Assembly: GCF_905147045.1 (NCBI RefSeq)
Contig: NC_065900.1
Coordinates: forward strand, 12,110,501 to 12,174,500
Direction: 5' to 3'
Source: Nymphalis io
Taxonomy: Eukaryota > Arthropoda > Insecta > Lepidoptera > Nymphalidae
Length of the DNA stretch: 64,000 nucleotides
Shown: positions 35,916 to 47,371 of the stretch, piece by piece
Layout: each line of letters starts with the position of its first letter
Numbering within the stretch: position 1 is the first letter of the stretch
Notes under the pieces: model-generated
The model's database searches: none
Told to the model about the DNA's origin: nothing
What the model saw: the letters and a program-made list of their open reading frames with translations, nothing else
Translations under genes and position numbers: made by a program

Positions 35916-37489
35916 TATTCTTAGGTTATAGTTCAGGATGTTCAGGATGACTATGTAGTTGCAATCTGTACCCTATTCACGAGTTTCCTCGCCACGTCAT
36001 CACTGTTTAGGTGAATTCACAGAGCTTTGTGGGACGCGTTATTGCAAACACTGCGTATACGCTGTCGTGCAAATGTAGCTTTTTCGTCGCACATTTAATG
36101 AGAATGTCAGAGGAGCATGTCTGCAAACCTGCTTTGACCCACCCATACCCATCGATTTTGCGTTTTCTATCCGACAGTAGCTGTCAAGATTAATAAGATA
36201 TCGTAAATGGATACAAACGAATTGTGATAATAAATAAAATATTAGATCTTCGACATAATATAATTAAGTAATCCTTATCGGAATTGTAATTAATTTTGAT
36301 TTTAATCATTTAATAAATGCGCTTCTGACGTCAGTTCGGAATCGTTTGTTAAAATAAGCATTGTAATTAATTCAAAGAATAAATATTTCTGTATCATTAT
36401 CGAGTTTCAAAGGAGATAGGGTTAATTAAAATTGCATTGTTCGGGAGCCACGTTACCTATAGAAGCACCTGAATGTATTATGCTAAAGCTTTAGTCAAAT
36501 TAACACAATTAAATACAGAATATCTTCTATTGAAAATTTATTAAATCGTGTCTAATTTCTCAAATTGTTATTAAGCTTTTTACATAATGTTTTGTTTCGA
36601 CTCACATTCCATATACAACGCCTTATTACGTATATACTCCGTTAACATTAGTAAAGTACATAGGTATATATATTATAACTACACGTAAAATATATTTTAT
36701 CGGACAAAAGATAAATATTATGTAGGGGTCAAATAATCAGACAAACATAGAATTATTTACAATATTAGCATGGACTTATTTTTAGCTGTTATATATACAT
36801 TTGTATATTGTTGTGGACGTGACAATTAATTTATATAATATTAACTTATATAACAATGCAAAATACATACATGGTCATATTTTCATAAATTATTGTCAAT
36901 ATTCATAATAGTATTATACAATAAAACTTTATGATAAACGATATAATATCTTAAGTTTATAAATTTTATCAAAATAATTTAAGCAATTCATTATCATATT
37001 ACAAACAAAATCTATGTATGTCAATATATATATAAAAACGAATAATATAAACTTTGGCAACATATTATCATCACCGAGATGAAACTGTAGCCAGTACGAA
37101 AAAAGAAAGATATTTAGAAATAAAGGAAAAAATAGCGGTTATTAGCTTGTATGAATTTCTGTTATTTATTAATATTAATCTTATAAATGCGAATGTTTGT
37201 TTGTTTTTTTTATTACGCTTTTACGTCTTAATTAATCAACCAATCTCATATAATATAAACGCCTACCCCTGCACTGAAATTAGTTTTTTTATAGATGGTA
37301 ATGTTTTAAAAGGGTCGTATCTCAGGTATATATAATTGCCTTATATGTTTTAGTCGGTATATACACAAAATGTTTTATACATATGTCTTATGTACAGACG
37401 TAATAGGAGCGACGAGTTAGAAAGTCGTAGCATTTCAGGGTAGCGTAACACGCTTTAACGGCTTAGATATTGAACTGGTTACGACTCAA
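35916..37489. other. A+T-rich intergenic DNA
   Basis: No gene or named repeat seen. Confidence 0.4.
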
Positions 37490-37580
37490 ATTTAAGCCCC
37501 AAGGAAGGACATATAATATACCTAATACCTCCCCTACCTAACACGCAGTGGAAACCACGGGCGAAAACTAGTTTATTATA
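37490..37580 (-). repeat. dispersed 'CTTCGCCCGTGG'-type repeat
   Basis: GTGGAAACCACGGGCGAAAAC reversed; related to 54635-54715. Confidence 0.35.
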
Positions 37581-37700
37581 TTTCATAAATTCATAATATC
37601 TATACAAGATAGTTCACGTGAGAGATTACTGATCTGTCGTGCACAATTTTTATTCATCGTACTCGGTATTGTATGGCACCGTAAACGAATCCACATTTGT

Positions 37701-38045
37701 TTGATTAAATTCTACTATATATGTATCCAACATATACTGGCGAAACTACGTGGCTTAGATGTGGTACATTTACGGGTCTTGTATGACATATATATGAATA
37801 TCAGATATTTCAGAGAAATGAAAAAGGCTGATTGTCGTATTTGTAATGATTGTGGTAAGATAAATGATATAAACCATATTTTATAAGAATGTTATAAATA
37901 TAGAGACCCAAGGGAAGCATTGATAAATAGATTTCAGCTATGTCGATTAAATGTCGGAGTTATGCAAGGTGCTTTATCAAATCTCAGTTTTACAGTGGCC
38001 AAAGCAATATGCAGTATGATGTCTGTTTGTCAATATGTAAAGTAA
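37701..38045 (+). mobile_element. LINE C-terminal fragment with Cys/His motif
   Basis: One frame, broken by a single TAA near 37886, reads KADCRICNDCGKINDINHIL, then ECYKYRDPREALINRF, and ends VCQYVK plus stop. The spacing of Cys, Cys, His and Cys resembles the zinc-knuckle tail after the reverse transcriptase/RNase H region of insect non-LTR elements. It is decayed, and the clade is uncertain. Confidence 0.5.
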
Positions 38046-40189
38046 TTATATATAAAACCTATAAGATAAAATTTGATATGTAACATAGCTTAAGATACGA
38101 TGGGTTTGACATGCCGCAAGGATAAAAAAAACCCTTAACAAAAAAGACAAAAGTAAATGTTTCAGAGAAATTAGTTGGGCTGGGAATTTATAGCAAATGT
38201 CGACTTAACTATAGCATACCGTAAACCGTAAATTTGTCAATCTGTCTGTGAGAAAAAAAGTACACGACCAGTATCATTATATCCACTGAAGCAAATATGT
38301 AAAACCAGCGATGACGGTGAACCTTAGTTTACATGCCACGCCAGTAAAGATTCCAGTCCCATTGATATATTTCAGCCTATTTACACAAAACCGTAATGAA
38401 TTACACATCTAAATCTTTTTCATGAATTACTCCGTTCATTGGTGAAAACCTTATGATTTTCATCAATAGACAGATATTTTATCAATACACTAAAGTATTA
38501 TTAAATTTTACATTAAACAAACTCATATTTTATTTTATAACAAAGGCAAATCGAGCGTTTAGAAAAAATAAATTGAGGTCCATATTGAGCTATGTGTGCG
38601 TGACAGCTTTGGAGAAAGACGTATATTAGTGTGTGCCGTTTTTTATTATATGGCAATTATTTCTTTTTTTTTTTAAATTGAATACTAAAATATTTGTCTG
38701 ATTATAACTTATTAAAATTTATCGCTTTGTTGATTATCGCGTGTGACTGACTGATTAATTAATTCCGTGGAATACTACATCAAATGTATATCAAGATAAA
38801 TAATAAACAGTTTTAATTATTAATTTAATTTTACAGTTTCCCATTTTTTACTTTGATATGGTTAAGGCGGACAGTATAGTGCCTCAAATAACGTAACTTT
38901 ATAAATGAGTGAAATATTGTATACAAAAACAGAAGAGAAGCTTGCAATTATTATAATTTACATTTTCACGTATAATAAAGCTACATTCATTGCGATAAAG
39001 TTGATAAAGCTACATTAAAAACGAATCTATCTGACTTGTATATAAAAAAACGGTAACCAAATATTGAATTTCAAATAAGGAACACCAACAGCTAAGTTTT
39101 AACCGGAGCCGACCGACTTAACGTATTGTCGTCATTTTAAAATGCACTATGTTAATTTTTTATAATTACAAACTAATTTCCGTCCGTATTCATTTTCATA
39201 TAGTTTTGTTCTAATTTCTATTAACCTACTTTAAAGGAAAAAAATTCAATGTCACCTGACAATACCGGCTTTCGTTCACCGAAAGGTAATCTTTCATTAT
39301 TTTTAATCTTTTAGGAACAGTTGTTAGGATATTTGAACACAAGACGGTATAAATAAACGTCTTATACTTATATCTACTTTTGATTTTGTATTTGCTTAGG
39401 TCTCCGCACTAGTATTCCGAACGTTCCATCTTCTTTTTGTTGTAAAATCTGACTTTTTATATAATATCATATTTCCCGTGTGGGGCGCACGGGAATATCC
39501 TGTATTAGTACGATATAGAAATACAATATAAGCTACCAGCTTCCACGCGGTGTTACTCGCGTTAAACGTTCCGCGTCAGCTCTGCATCCATTGACTGTAG
39601 CGTGATGGTAAGCCAACAACTTTACTAAAGGATTGCGCTATAAAATGCAAAAATGATTTGCGCGTTCAAACAATAGTAAACAAATTCTTTAACAAGCTTA
39701 TATATTATGTATTAATATAAATTTTAATAAAACAAGATAGTTTAATTATGACGCATTAAAATATAAAACAGACGAACATCAAAAAACAATCTATCTATCT
39801 TTATTTGAATCTTAATAATGAATATTTATTTCTTGTCAAATTAATTATATTTCGATAAGATCTAAATTATAAACTTATCTTTCTATAAATTATATTCGGT
39901 TTGCGATCACAGGATTAGTTTAGACAGTACTGTCTTTATTTGTGTTATATAACAACCAATATTGACATTTAGACATGCCAACTAAAGCGAGGGATACATG
40001 TACAGATAAAAAATAGCTTATATAGGCTCAAAACTGTATAAATAAATCATTAAAAGGTAAATTATACTTGATACCAAATTGTGAAAACTAAATATATTCG
40101 GCAAAGATTCGGCAAGAGCGGCAAACTTAGCTAACTCTAAGTGGTATAAATTACAGTAAATAAAATCGTGCACAAACACATTTGTACAA
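38046..40189. other. A+T-rich intergenic DNA
   Basis: No gene or named repeat seen. Confidence 0.4.
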
Positions 40190-40340
40190 ATATCTCTTTC
40201 CCTTCACTCTCGACACGACCGGAAAGAGTTCAGATGCAAGACCAACAGCATTACGTAATCTCCGAAACACAGGAGTATAAACATAAAGCGTCAGTAGCTG
40301 CCTAGCGATCTTAAAGTCACAGGTTCGTGAACCTGACCTC
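40190..40340 (-). repeat. diverged family D SINE fragment
   Basis: CGACACGACCGGAAAGAGTT, then CCAACAGCATTACGTAATCT. The head is disrupted; another scrap of the family lies near 40450-40500. Confidence 0.45.
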
Positions 40341-40845
40341 TTGGATTGTTGTCGTCCTAACTCAAGCTGTACGCTTAATTGTAACGGTAAATAGGAATGT
40401 TAGTAATTCCCTTAAAACGAGCATTGCTAGTATTATTTTTTGAATATAGTCAGGCCTCGACAGGAAAACCCAATAGACTTTTAATGACGTGACCAGGGGC
40501 CAATTCTATTGATAAATTGTCACTTTATCGCAATCAAATCGAAGCGTGATCGTTGCCGTTTTTCCGTTTTCCTATAATTTAATTTAATTATCGACTATTA
40601 TATGAGTTAAGACTTGAGTTTGGTTTTGACTCAACGGTATATATTAACATCATATCGGTTCGGTTTCAATTCGAATAAATACAAATGATCAAAAGTTGGA
40701 TCGGCAAGGATCGGGAACGTTTCGTAATCGTTATAAATTAGTAGAATAAAGCCCCAGGGGTGCGAAACGCTCTATCGATTGGATCAGCATTAGACAGTCA
40801 CTAGTCAAGCCTACAGAAGACACAAAGTGTCGAAAATTATAAACG

Positions 40846-40893
40846 GTATCTTATAAAATAATAAGGCAGAATGTATCTTATAAAATAATAAGG
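40846..40893. repeat. 27-bp tandem duplication
   Basis: TATCTTATAAAATAATAAGG occurs at 40847 and again at 40874. Confidence 0.7.
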
Positions 40894-41004
40894 TAAGTAT
40901 TAAGGCAGAATGTTGATAACGGCTGTGATTCGGTAGGGCTAGCCAAGCAGTTCGGGTAGCGTAGGAGTTATTATTGTGGACCACTATTTAGCGTAGCATA
41001 GGTC

Positions 41005-41095
41005 TGTGCATTTCCTGGCACTCTCTTAATTCGATGGGACCGCAATCCGACACGACCAGGGAGGGGCGTACAATAAGTACGTGCTTTCGTAGGAA
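41005..41095 (-). repeat. family D SINE scrap
   Basis: TTAATTCGATGGGACCGCAAT and CCGACACGACCAGGGA, then GTACGTGCTTTCG. Confidence 0.4.
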
Positions 41096-42399
41096 TGGAA
41101 GTATATTGCTAAATCAATTTTGATCCTTGTTAGTCGAACCAGAATTACAGCCCATGGTAAAAGATTAGTGTATTTCAAAAAACTTCCAAATCAAACGCCG
41201 TCAGCGTTAAAACATTAATTAATTTGGATTTTATATCGAATATATTTTTAAAACGCACCTGCAATATATCTTTTATGTGTTTTTGCTATTTAATTTCTTA
41301 AAACATAACATACTCCTATTTTTACAGTTGCAAGTTTATTCTTTAAAACGTTGTTTTAAATTTTATTATTTTGTGCTTTAACTAAAAAAAACAATGTATA
41401 ATTCGTATTTGTTGGTTTGCATGCAGGATAATACTGTTTTTTTTGGCTGTTCTATTCGGCAGCATTTACATTCTGAACCAATGTTAGCTTTCCATTTAAA
41501 TCAATACGGTAACGTGGCGATTTCAAAGTGATTTTATGAGTCTACTTGAATAAAGATTTATAGATTTGATTTGAATAAATCCACTCATGATCCAAACAAA
41601 TCAAGCATTTGATATAATCTGCGCCTCAAGACTTTTATATTGACCGATAGAACATTTTTTTAATTAGTTTTTGTTAAAATTTGACTTATATTTACGCTAT
41701 ACTGATTATAAACTTTGAGAAACTGCATTACAGTTTTTTTTAATTGCCACTTATTTTAATGTATGAAATGTATGCTCCTTACTTTTTATAATAGCAAATT
41801 CTACTATCTATGTTTTGATAATAAATAGATCAGGTGCTAGAAAAACATAATAATGAATTAATTAATCAGGTGCATCACAGTGCTCGTAATATTTGCATAT
41901 TTAATAGTTCAGTATTTATATTCAAAAAGATAAAATTAAGTTTGTTCCGCGATTTGTAGTTAGTCTTATAATAAACAAATCATAGCTGCTGTATATTTAT
42001 GCAATGTAAAGAGAATATAGTTAACAATAATGCAATACGTCGAATCGTGACTGTTCAAGTTATTATCAATTTTATTGTTTAAAACCGATAGTAGGAAATC
42101 CCACCGCGTGATTTCTAAGTCTACCTATTAATTAATCAAACTTCAATTACTATGTATATATTAATAATATAATATGTTCTGCTGGTTTGACTATCATTTG
42201 CCTATTTCGTTCGTTTGTTTTGAAGATTTAATAATGAATAATTAATTTGAAACAGTTATATGGGCTGCGGCTACTCACGCGACGTAGCCGCAACATCTCA
42301 TGGGCCAGGGAACCATTCTACTAATGTACAACGATTACGATACGTTCCCGATTCAATTCCAATCCTACTTTGACTGTTTCTGTATTGTTTTTACGTTAG
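41096..42399. other. A+T-rich intergenic DNA
   Basis: Only the short hairpin at 42266-42292 and LINE-tail-like words near 41540-41575. Confidence 0.35.
42266..42292. repeat. short G+C hairpin
   Basis: TGCGGCTAC and GTAGCCGCA flank a 9-base loop in otherwise A+T-rich DNA. Confidence 0.55.
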
Positions 42400-42512
42400 A
42401 CGGGGCCAAACTCGTAGGAGGCTTATCTGTTGGAAAGTGACTACCACACCCCGTGGACATCAACACCGGAAAGCGTTCAGTTGCGTTGCCGGCCTTAAAG
42501 GTGTCCCCAGAT
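42400..42512 (-). repeat. single-copy dispersed repeat (another poly-A SINE type)
   Basis: On the minus strand it reads AAGGCCGGCAACGCAACTG, then GTAGTCACTTTCC and GCCTCCTACGAGTTTGGCC. I recognise this order from lepidopteran repeats, though this copy is degraded. Confidence 0.45.
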
Positions 42513-42760
42513 GTAAAGAGGTATTAATTCGTATCTTATAATAGGATACCTGACTACGATGACATAAAGTTATATCTAATGTAATTGCAATAAGATATTG
42601 TGAAAACAAGTATTCTTTTTTAAATATTTACTCTGTTTAAATCACTTTTGTTCCACGTCTCTGGTTCAAATCCTTATTACTTAATTTTTCATTTACTGTA
42701 CTAATTACGTCACAAGTACCTACTCTTAGTTTATTTATTAATAGTGCCGTCTTGTGTGTT

Positions 42761-42988
42761 AATTTTTTTTTATAAAGTAGGCAGGCGGAAGAATTGGTCA
42801 TTCCTTACATCGCCAATGCGCCACCAACATTGGGAACTAAGATGTTATCTCTTGTGCCTGTAGTTACATTGGCTCACTCAGCTGTCAAACCGGATCACAA
42901 CAATACTAAGCATTGTTATTTAGCGGTAGAATATCTGATGAGTGCGTGGTACTTATCCAGACGGGCTTGCACAAAACCCTACCAGCAT
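42761..42988 (-). repeat. family A copy with internal deletion
   Basis: T run then GTAGGCAGGCGGAAGAA, jumping directly to CATTCCTTACATCGCC. The segment with the two 'TGGTAAGTGGTCACC' landmarks is deleted. Confidence 0.75.
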
Positions 42989-43470
42989 GTGTCTTCTTAT
43001 ATCATAACAACGTCGTAAATTCAAAAGGATGAAAAATTACTTATTTAATATTATTATTTACATGTTGATAATGTGTTATTTTACTAAAATCGGCTTGTGT
43101 TTTCAGATAACATTCAAAATTTTTATTTGGAAGTAGGTTAATGGAAATTAAAACAAAACTATAGGGAAATTAATACGGGCGGAAATTAGTTTGTAATTGA
43201 AGGTGAGTGGATAACGGTGATATTTTTTTTTATTATGTTTAATGTCATAATTGAAGGTTATATTGTGCCTACCTATACTATATACATTTTTTATTGCACG
43301 TTAGCATTTTTGATTTGTTTGTATAATGTTCCCTGCATGCTAAGGCGCTGAAGAGTCTCTGTAATTCTGAAATTCGCCTCGAACATACGTGTATTCTTAA
43401 ATTTAGATTGTTATTAAATATAGTTCATATATATATCGGAGTATTTACTTGATTTTATTTCACAAACAAC

Positions 43471-43760
43471 TTTTTTTATAGAATAGGAAGGCGGATGAAC
43501 ATATGGCCACCTGATGGTAAGTGGTCACCAACGCCCTTAGACATAGGCATTGTAAGGAATGTTAACCATCGCTTACATCACCAATGCGCTACCAACCTTG
43601 GGAACTAAGAAGTTGTGTCCCTTGTGCCTGTAATTACACTGGCTCACTCACCCTTCAAACCGGAACACAACAATACCAAGTACTGCTGTTTTACGGTAGA
43701 ATATCTGATGAGTGGGTGGTACCTACCCAGACGAGCTTGCACAAAACTCTACCACCAGTA
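43471..43760 (-). repeat. family A poly-A retroposon
   Basis: Full-length copy from TTTTTTTATAGAATAGGAAG to CTCTACCACCAGTAAC. It holds the same recurring short frame as other copies. Confidence 0.87.
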
Positions 43761-44196
43761 ACAAACATATAGGCAAAATACGTCTTTGCTTACGACTGTA
43801 TTAGTGTAAGTAATGTTCTATTCGTACATTTAATGATTATATTTACGGAATAAGTTATGTTCCTGTTCTTTATCAATAAATCATTTTTGTAAGTAAGTTT
43901 ATACATTTTTTCACAGATAATATAAAAAAAACTTTAACACTATCTTTCAAATAATGTTGTATTTGTATCTCAAGATCACACACAACTTGAAATATTCGTA
44001 AAATAAACTTGAAACTTTGATGCTCATTTTTATGAGATTACAAATTTGTGACTTCAACAACTCATGTCTACAATTATAAAATGTAACTGGCTTTAATTGT
44101 CTTTAATTGGCTGTAATTGTGTAAAGTGTAAATAATGAATGACGACGATAAGTTGGTCGGATTCGGCTAAAATTTAGTACCAACGAGGTGATCGGT

Positions 44197-44230
44197 TTCT
44201 TTATATATATATATATATATATATAAAGAA
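44197..44230. repeat. 34-bp perfect palindrome with (TA)10 core
   Basis: TTCTTTA, ten TA units, then TAAAGAA. It is followed by another TA run and lies between two family D ends. Confidence 0.8.
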
Positions 44231-44244
44231 TATATATATATATA

Positions 44245-44530
44245 TTATAATAATGACCTCCAGACCGCTTTCGCAGGTGATATTATAGTGCACAAGTGTG
44301 TACGCAAATACAGGTGCACTTTTTTTTACCTAGCTCTCATGATCCGATGGGACGGCAATCCGACACGAACGGAAAGAGTTCAGGCGCAGGATCAACGGCT
44401 TTACGTGCTCTCCGAGGCACGGGAGTGTACTACCAACTTCCAGACGCCGGGTTGCTGCTGCGAGTTTTCTAAGAGAAAACCCCAATAACTTTTTATTTGT
44501 CCGACCTAGGAATTGAACCCAGGACCTCCT
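44245..44530 (-). repeat. family D SINE
   Basis: Reversed, nearly complete copy from GACCTCCAGACCG to GAACCCAGGACCTCC. A second head-end scrap (ACCAACGAGGTGATCGG) lies at 44179-44195 across an A+T palindrome. Confidence 0.75.
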
Positions 44531-44639
44531 TTTATATAATACTTAAAACATTCCATATGATTTTTATTGCAGAATGCCTTGAGATGTTATGCCTGCTTTT
44601 GTATAATTTGTACAAAAATATAACCAATTGTTTAATTTT

Positions 44640-44751
44640 TTCCACCAACCCGCATTGGAGCAGCATGGTGGAATAAGCTCCAAACCTTCTCCTCAAAAAG
44701 AGGAGAGGAGGCCTTTAGCCCAGCAGTGGGACATTCACAGGCTGTTACGGT
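44640..44751 (+). repeat. family B SINE 3' half
   Basis: TTCCACCAACCCGCATTGGA to ACATTCACAGGCTGTTACGG. Confidence 0.75.
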
Positions 44752-45079
44752 ATAATTTTTTCCGTTCCATCAAAGGAGAATATATAATATTGATGTGAAA
44801 CAAAAAATAAATTAATATTAAAATCTCTATCATTCACCTCTTATATTAAAATAAAACTTTACTAATATAAATAATAATTTTGTCGTAGATTTATTAGACC
44901 TTTCATTTTATATTTTCTCATAAATTTATTAGTTTGCAATCATTTGTACTTCATTATTTAGATTTCATAAAAATTAAGAAATAATTTATATTAATAATTT
45001 TGATTGATTGATTCTCTATTTCTTAAAGTAGTAAAAGTTATCATATTGATAAATATGTTTATTTCTAGTTAGTATATTT

Positions 45080-45342
45080 GTGTTTAATAATAATAACAAT
45101 ATCCTGGGACATTATACACACGGCCATCTGATTAAGCAAAACTTGTACTATGTAAACCAGAAAACTGATATACTACATACACTACTTTTATTTTGTAAAT
45201 ACATACTTATATAGATAATTACACCCAGACTCAGGACAAACAGACATGTTAATGCACACAATGTCTGTCCTTGGTGGGAGTCGAACCCACAACCTTCGGT
45301 GTGAAAGGCAAGTATCTACCAACCACGCTAACCGGCTCGGTT
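45080..45342 (-). repeat. family E tRNA-headed SINE
   Basis: Reversed copy. AATAATAATAACAATATCCT is the remnant of the repeat tail, and the head ends ACCACGCTAACCGGCTCG. Internally GAACCCACAACC marks the B-box. Confidence 0.8.
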
Positions 45343-45688
45343 AACTACCCATGAGTATGATTTAATAATTTCTCAATATGAATAATATAAAAGTAGTCAT
45401 TGCCAGTGTAAAAAATCACCAAACATGTTACACTGAGCGCGGTGACAATACATTATTAAGTTGCAAGGTCAAAAAACATCTCAGAAAGCACGTCATACAA
45501 TTAATTTCATTTATATTTGCTAATACGATTCAAAGTTTATTTTTAATAATAAATTATACTAAAAAAAATAAAAATATTGTGTATACTTGTATATTCGGTC
45601 TCTATTCTTTTCTAAAGCTTTTATCCGATAGTTATAAAATTTTGGCGTGAGAAGGTTTATTACCTAAACAAAATAAGATGATTAGTTT

Positions 45689-45916
45689 TTTTTTAAATAG
45701 GCAGGCGGACTTGCATTTGGGTCACCTGATAGAAAGTGGTCAAACTCATAGTCACTGGTGCTGTAAGAAATATTAACCGAACGTTTACATTGCCAATGCC
45801 CCACCAATGCCTGTTACATTGGTTTACTCACTCTTCAACTCGGAATACAACGATCCTAATTATCGCTGTTTGGCTGTAAAATAGATTCCCAAATTGCACA
45901 AAGCCCTACCACCAAG
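45689..45916 (-). repeat. old, diverged family A copy
   Basis: T run, AGGCAGGCGGACTTGCAT, ending AAAGCCCTACCACCAAG. Several deletions. It immediately precedes a family D SINE. Confidence 0.65.
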
Positions 45917-45929
45917 TAAAGCTCACTAC

Positions 45930-46234
45930 AATCAAGCCAATCTCAAGAGAGATTAGCCAGCTACGCAGGAGATATTATAGTGCACAAGTGTGTGCGCAAT
46001 CACAGATGCACTCTCTCTTCCCTCACTCATAATGCGATGGGACAGCAATACGATACGACCGGAAAGAGTTCAGGCGCTGGACCAACTGGCTTTACGTGCT
46101 TTCCGAGGCACGGGAGTGTACATACTTGCAACTTCCAGAAAAACCCAATAACTTTTTATTGGTCCGACCTGGGAATTGAACCCGGGACCGCCGGGTCTGC
46201 GGCCTTACATCAAGCCACTAGACCAACGAGGCAG
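45930..46234 (-). repeat. family D SINE, best full-length copy
   Basis: Spans CAATCTCAAGAGAGATTAGC (3' end) to ACTAGACCAACGAGGCAGTC (tRNA-like head). On the minus strand the head has an A-box-like TGGTCTAGTGG and B-box-like GGTTCAATTCC. Confidence 0.82.
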
Positions 46235-47371
46235 TCAATATATGTATAATCTAATATCTACAACACTAAAGTAGGGTTATACTGTATGAACAAACTCGAT
46301 TAGACTCGACATTGACTATAATAATCATAATATTTAAAGGATGTACGCATTAAATTGTATATCATCTTAAGTCGGTCGTCAATATTTCACGGGTAAGTAA
46401 TGAAGTGAGTTTTTACAGAATGGCTCTGCTGGGAACAGCATTCTTACGTGTAGATAACACTTAAAATTATTATGTAAATTATTTTGTTAAGGATTAATGC
46501 TGTCTGACAAATATATTATATATTATAGCTAGGTATACTTTGGTATAATTTTACTTTTTCCATATTTAAACACGAAAGTGTTTTCTGTATATTTTATAAA
46601 AAAATAAATAAATTTTCACGATAACTTCAGTAGAAATTCTACAAATTTTACGGACATACGTGTTTCATCTTTTGCAGTTTTTGCAGTAGCATGCTCCTGC
46701 AAAATTGGTTGGCTCCTGCAAAAACCCTGTTTTTTTTCTTAAACTACTTTAAAATAATAAGCTATATATGAATATACTATAAAGCCTCTGGTTATAGATT
46801 TCCGTCTGTTTTATATCAATTAGATAATTTTTTGTTTAAATCCGGAGATAGCAATTAACACTTTTAGTTTATCATTACTATGTATACATGCGTGCCCATG
46901 TAATGATATTAGAGATTACAGTTAGTTTTGTGATGTTCATGAGGTCACGATAGAAAGAAGTCTGGCGATCATCTATACGGTTGACACACACCTTATATAA
47001 TAATTTACGCACACATAAAACATTACCATTCAGTATACAACCTAGGTATTATACGTTGTGGTTACGACGCTTTTATTTCATACATTTCATCAAGAATGAC
47101 CGAGTTGTACTAAAAATATAATACATATATCGTTGCCAAGTTGATTCGCAAACATTAGTGCCATGTTGTCTTTAGAACTGACACCACATTGATAAGAAAT
47201 TAAAACTCCATTTATATATCGTAAAATCAAATCTTTACGATTGTTACGCATCTGCCGCAGACGTGACGTGTTTTGATTAAATTATACGAAATATTAAAAT
47301 AAAAAAATTAATGCAAATGAAGTTGACTCGTTATTTTATTGAAAGTGAGTTTGAAAGTGAATTGATTCAAA
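46235..47371. other. region upstream of the complete SV2-like gene
   Basis: A promoter and any 5' UTR exon should lie here or further left. No TATA/initiator pair with correct spacing is visible. An ATGCAAAT octamer sits at 47311-47318, 54 bp before the start codon. Confidence 0.3.

Noticed and set aside
45087..45342. Repeated blocks as a possible CRISPR-like array
   Set aside because: Repeats are single dispersed SINEs, not regularly spaced direct repeats, in a eukaryotic genome.
46150..46234. Possible tRNA gene on the minus strand
   Set aside because: Head of a family D SINE, with the same body as other copies.
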